From Fidelibacterota bacterium (GTDB taxonomy: Bacteria; Fidelibacterota; Fidelibacteria; Fidelibacterales; DSDE01), in the NCBI GenBank assembly GCA_011049095.1, contig DSDE01000138.1, forward strand, positions 1 through 8,806: a stretch of 8,806 nucleotides of DNA, given 5' to 3'. Below the pieces are notes generated by a model, which was given only the letters and a program-made list of their open reading frames with translations, did not search any database and had not been told where the DNA came from. Shown here one piece after another: positions 6,399-8,806 of the stretch (positions are counted from its first letter, which is position 1; each line of letters opens with the position of its first letter). Both the position numbers and the translations under genes were made by a program.

Positions 6399-7655
6399 AT
6401 GAAAATGAAAACACTAAGCATCTTGGCGCTAATGGGAGCTATGCTGGCTTTTACAGCGTGTGAAGAACCCGATTATCCAGACAGCATTTTTAACCCGGAT
6501 GATCCCGGTAAGCCCACGCCGATAATCACTTCTGTAAATCCGCCAGACGAAACTTACGGAGCTATTGCTCAAAAGAAAACGGTGGAAATTACAGGGCAAA
6601 ATTTTGCGGCTACAGTGCCAGAAAACTTAGTCTATTTCGGCTCTGCCCTCGCCACTGTCCTAGAAGCATCACCCACAAGACTCCTGGTAGAACCCCCGGC
6701 CAATTTCAGCGATAGCCTGAGAGTTCGAATAGATGCACGAGGCGCCTATCTCTTTGGCGATTATAAAAATAATGATGGTTCTTGGCATTATTATACGCTC
6801 CTTAGTCCTGTGACAAGACCTGGCGCTTATACGAAAGAGCATGGCGATGTCACCAGCCTTATTGATCTGGATGCTGAGGGAAATCTCTACTTTGTTCATA
6901 GCGATAAAGTGGACATTGTAACACCTGATGGACATAAGTCAACTATTGGTACCGTAAGAACTGCCAACGCCATCAATAATATGCGCGTTGGTGATTTTGG
7001 TGTGCTCTACTATGCATTTGCAAAAAACTTTATCCGTACAGCAATCGACACTGCTACAAACACTATGACCCATTCACAAAAAAGACTTGACCAAAACTTG
7101 AAAGACCTGGATTTTGACAATCAAAAAGCAGCTTGGATTGTGGCTGAAAAAGCTATTTACAGAGCCCCTATGGATGAAATAGACGCTGTGAAAGTCTATG
7201 CGAATGACAATATCAATTTCCAGAAAGTACGGTATTTCGAAAATGCCCTATATATGATTGGAGACCTCTCCAATGCAGACGGGTCTAAAACCACCAATAT
7301 TTACAAATTCCCAACCGTGCTGGATGCCGATACCCTTGTTGGCGAGCCAGAGATACTCTGTAATTGGACCGCCACCCAATATGGCTCAAGAACGATTACG
7401 GTGCTGGAGATGAATGCGGATGGAAAAATGTTTATCGGCACAAGAACACTTCCTCTGATGACTTTTGACCCGGTAACAGGAATTGGTGAAGTCGTTTATC
7501 CCAAGCTGCTTTCCAAATACAAAGCGACAAGAATGACTTTTGGAATTGATGATCATATCTTTATAAATACTTATACGAGTGAAGACCCGGATAACGCAAC
7601 GATTTTGAAAGTAAAACTATTTGAAAACGGTGCGCCGTATCACAGAAGAGGATAA
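6399..7655 (+). CDS. IPT/TIG-domain lipoprotein with beta-propeller-like C-terminal region
   Basis: A 418-residue predicted lipoprotein. Residues 1-20 form a signal peptide ending in the lipobox-like AFTAC, with Cys21 as the lipid site; acidic residues follow at once (CEEPDYPDS), resembling the acidic surface-export signals of Bacteroidetes lipoproteins. An IPT/TIG immunoglobulin-like domain spans about 40-115 (PIITSVNPPD, VEITGQNFA, VYFGSALATV, LLVEPPANFSDSLRVRI). Residues about 140-418 contain spaced blade-like motifs (LIDLDAEGNLYFVHSDKVDI, LYYAFAKNFIRTAIDT, AAWIVAEKAIYRAPMDE, ENALYMIGDL, MNADGKMFIGTR, LPLMTFDPVTG), suggesting a six- or seven-bladed propeller; blade number is not certain. 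TIG lipoproteins beside SusC-like receptors often act as surface ligand-binding proteins, so this is a candidate receptor partner. The gene follows the FN3 gene by 30 nt with its own ribosome site and ends in tandem TAA TAG. Ligand unknown. Confidence 0.8.
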   Translation: MKMKTLSILALMGAMLAFTACEEPDYPDSIFNPDDPGKPTPIITSVNPPDETYGAIAQKKTVEITGQNFAATVPENLVYFGSALATVLEASPTRLLVEPPANFSDSLRVRIDARGAYLFGDYKNNDGSWHYYTLLSPVTRPGAYTKEHGDVTSLIDLDAEGNLYFVHSDKVDIVTPDGHKSTIGTVRTANAINNMRVGDFGVLYYAFAKNFIRTAIDTATNTMTHSQKRLDQNLKDLDFDNQKAAWIVAEKAIYRAPMDEIDAVKVYANDNINFQKVRYFENALYMIGDLSNADGSKTTNIYKFPTVLDADTLVGEPEILCNWTATQYGSRTITVLEMNADGKMFIGTRTLPLMTFDPVTGIGEVVYPKLLSKYKATRMTFGIDDHIFINTYTSEDPDNATILKVKLFENGAPYHRRG

Positions 7656-7690
7656 TAGGGTTTGACTTTTAACCGAATAAACCCTATTTT
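7654..7690 (+). terminator. Possible rho-independent terminator after the TIG lipoprotein gene
   Basis: A perfect 10-bp inverted repeat, AATAGGGTTT (7654-7663) and AAACCCTATT (7679-7688), encloses a 15-nt loop. The left arm begins within the TAA stop of the lipoprotein gene. Only a short T run (7687-7690) follows, and the stem has just three G-C pairs, so termination may be weak or partial. Confidence 0.5.
7662..7690 (+). promoter_or_regulatory. Candidate sigma70-like promoter for the propeller gene
   Basis: TTGACT (7662-7667) and TATTTT (7685-7690) are separated by exactly 17 nt. The -35 box matches the usual consensus at five of six positions and the -10 at four of six. It lies inside the terminator-like hairpin and about 40 nt before the next start codon. 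Whether this organism's main sigma factor uses this consensus is unknown, since some FCB bacteria use a different one. Confidence 0.3.
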
Positions 7691-7718
7691 AACAATAATG
7701 GAAAACCAGAAACCAAAG

Positions 7719-7724
7719 AAGGAG
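7719..7724 (+). promoter_or_regulatory. Ribosome binding site of the propeller gene
   Basis: AAGGAG lies 6 nt before ATG 7731. It rules out the in-frame ATG at 7698, whose 11 extra residues (MENQKPKKEKK) would place this site inside the gene and lengthen the signal peptide with a highly charged start. Confidence 0.7.
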
Positions 7725-7730
7725 AAGAAG

Positions 7731-8806
7731 ATGAAGAAGTTGTTATTCGTTATGCTGGCAGTTATGGTAGCCAGCGTGGCCTTCGCCGGATGGACCTTTG
7801 ACTCTCGCTTTGTCAACTATAATGTTGACACGCTTGAGCATACGTTCGTCGGTGAAATCAGTGGAACAAAACGGGTCTGTTCAATGCCTCACGGTGTTGT
7901 TTTAGATGAAAATGGTAAAGTGTGGGTTGGTCTGTACGGATCATACGGAGCACATGATGGCGTTCACGAATTTGATTACAAAGGTGCAACAAGTTATTAC
8001 CGTCCGGTTTATGTCTATAATTCAGATGGAACCATTCATAAGAGCATCTCTGTTTTTCAAATGGCAGATGGATCCCTGGATACCCTCCATTCACAGTCCC
8101 CTATTAATGGTGCAAACCGCGGTATGGGAAAGGATGCTGATGGCAATATCCTAGTTTCTTCCTGGAGCACACTCTATCGTTTCGACCCAGAAACTTTTGA
8201 GTGCACAGGTCGCTTTATCCCGGCAACTTTAGGTTCACTTACCGATGCCGTTCACGACCCAGTAACGGGATTTTATATGGTAGGTCATGTTGCCAGCAAT
8301 AAGCCCTTGCATATTCTTGATGAAAATCTGGATTATTTTGGCGCTGCTATTGACACTGTACCCTCTTTGCAGCGTTCAATTGAAATCAAATCTGTTGATG
8401 ATGGAATGGACCTCTTTGTTGGCGGTATCTATCCTGGACGCCTCTACAAATATCATTCACCAGACCTGGAATTTGACAAATTTGTAATCGAAGATACGCT
8501 TGGTAATTATACTGTTACCGAACAAGATACATCAGGTAATGATATTGAAGTTAATTACACATTTTGGGCAAGCTGCCTCGACTGGATGCCTGATGGTATG
8601 CTCCTCGGCGGTGTCATTCGTACTGACCAGTACAACAGCCCTAAAGCTGGTACCTGGCAGATCTTCGATGTGGAAGCCGATGAGTTTGTCGGTGAGTTTG
8701 GCACACCATACTTCCCGGAAGAAATTGATTGGGAGAATATTCCTGATGGTGCTACAAACAGTCCTCGTGGCGCAACATTTGTCGATGCAAACACAGTCTA
8801 TATTGC
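7731..8806 (+). CDS. Secreted beta-propeller-like (NHL/SMP-30-like) protein, 3' end beyond the window
   Basis: An open reading frame without a stop; 358 whole codons are present. The signal peptide is at about 1-19 (MKKLLFVMLAVMVASVAFA). The mature part repeats patterns of NHL, SMP-30 or two-component-sensor-type propellers: MPHGVVLDENGKVWVGLYG (54-72), GMGKDADGNILVSSWSTLYR (131-150), LTDAVHDPVTGFYMVG, VDDGMDLFVGGIYPGRLYKY, LDWMPDGMLLGGVIRTDQ, NSPRGATFVDANTVYI. Each has the turn Asp-x-Asp/Asn-Gly-x followed by a strand, typical of a blade. No enzyme active site can be named with confidence. A C-terminal sorting tail like that of the FN3 protein may lie past the edge; this cannot be seen. It follows the TIG lipoprotein by 75 nt, behind a hairpin, and so may be under separate control. 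Confidence 0.85.
   Translation, partial: MKKLLFVMLAVMVASVAFAGWTFDSRFVNYNVDTLEHTFVGEISGTKRVCSMPHGVVLDENGKVWVGLYGSYGAHDGVHEFDYKGATSYYRPVYVYNSDGTIHKSISVFQMADGSLDTLHSQSPINGANRGMGKDADGNILVSSWSTLYRFDPETFECTGRFIPATLGSLTDAVHDPVTGFYMVGHVASNKPLHILDENLDYFGAAIDTVPSLQRSIEIKSVDDGMDLFVGGIYPGRLYKYHSPDLEFDKFVIEDTLGNYTVTEQDTSGNDIEVNYTFWASCLDWMPDGMLLGGVIRTDQYNSPKAGTWQIFDVEADEFVGEFGTPYFPEEIDWENIPDGATNSPRGATFVDANTVYI

Noticed and set aside
6394..6402. Two-codon mini-frame ATGAAATGA before the TIG lipoprotein start
   Set aside because: It lies only 2 nt from the ribosome site, so it is probably not used; A-rich starts produce such patterns by chance.
7906..8154. Plus-strand frame of 82 codons inside the last gene
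   Set aside because: The main frame from 7731 is open through the whole region, starts with a signal peptide and a good ribosome site, and has propeller motifs; the smaller frame has none of these.

Overview
The window reads as part of a surface and nutrient-uptake locus from a Gram-negative bacterium of the FCB group (Bacteroidetes-like relatives). The style of the proteins, namely a PorV/PorQ-type barrel, a TonB receptor with an N-terminal CarboxypepD_reg-like domain, and a fibronectin-III protein with a 'VPNPF ... SGLYI ... LLVIR' type IX sorting tail, suggests Candidatus Marinimicrobia (SAR406), Calditrichota or a nearby phylum more than a classical Bacteroides. That placement is inference from protein style, not a search result.

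All five genes lie on the + strand. Together they fill almost the whole window. In order they are: (1) a PorV/PorQ-family outer-membrane barrel, 31-1026; (2) a SusC-like TonB-dependent receptor of 1061 residues, 1053-4238; (3) a 708-residue secreted protein with an unrecognised aromatic-rich N-terminal part, an FN3 domain and a T9SS-type C-terminal domain, 4242-6368; (4) an IPT/TIG plus beta-propeller-like lipoprotein, 6399-7655; (5) a secreted beta-propeller-like protein, 7731 to the window edge, truncated at its 3' end by the window.

Genes 1-4 are spaced 26, 3 and 30 nt apart with no terminator between them and look like one transcription unit. A 10-bp perfect hairpin starts inside the stop codon of gene 4. 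A plausible sigma70-like promoter lies within the same hairpin, so gene 5 may be a separate or partly separate unit.

Proposed joint role (inference): gene 2 imports a ligand across the outer membrane. Genes 3 and 4 are surface partners that take the place of the usual SusD lipoprotein, which is absent here. The PorV-like barrel may help deliver the T9SS-tailed gene 3 product to the surface. Gene 5 would add another secreted or periplasmic propeller protein. The substrate cannot be told from the sequence.

I saw no tRNA, rRNA, CRISPR array, insertion sequence or attachment site. No gap between genes exceeds 75 nt.
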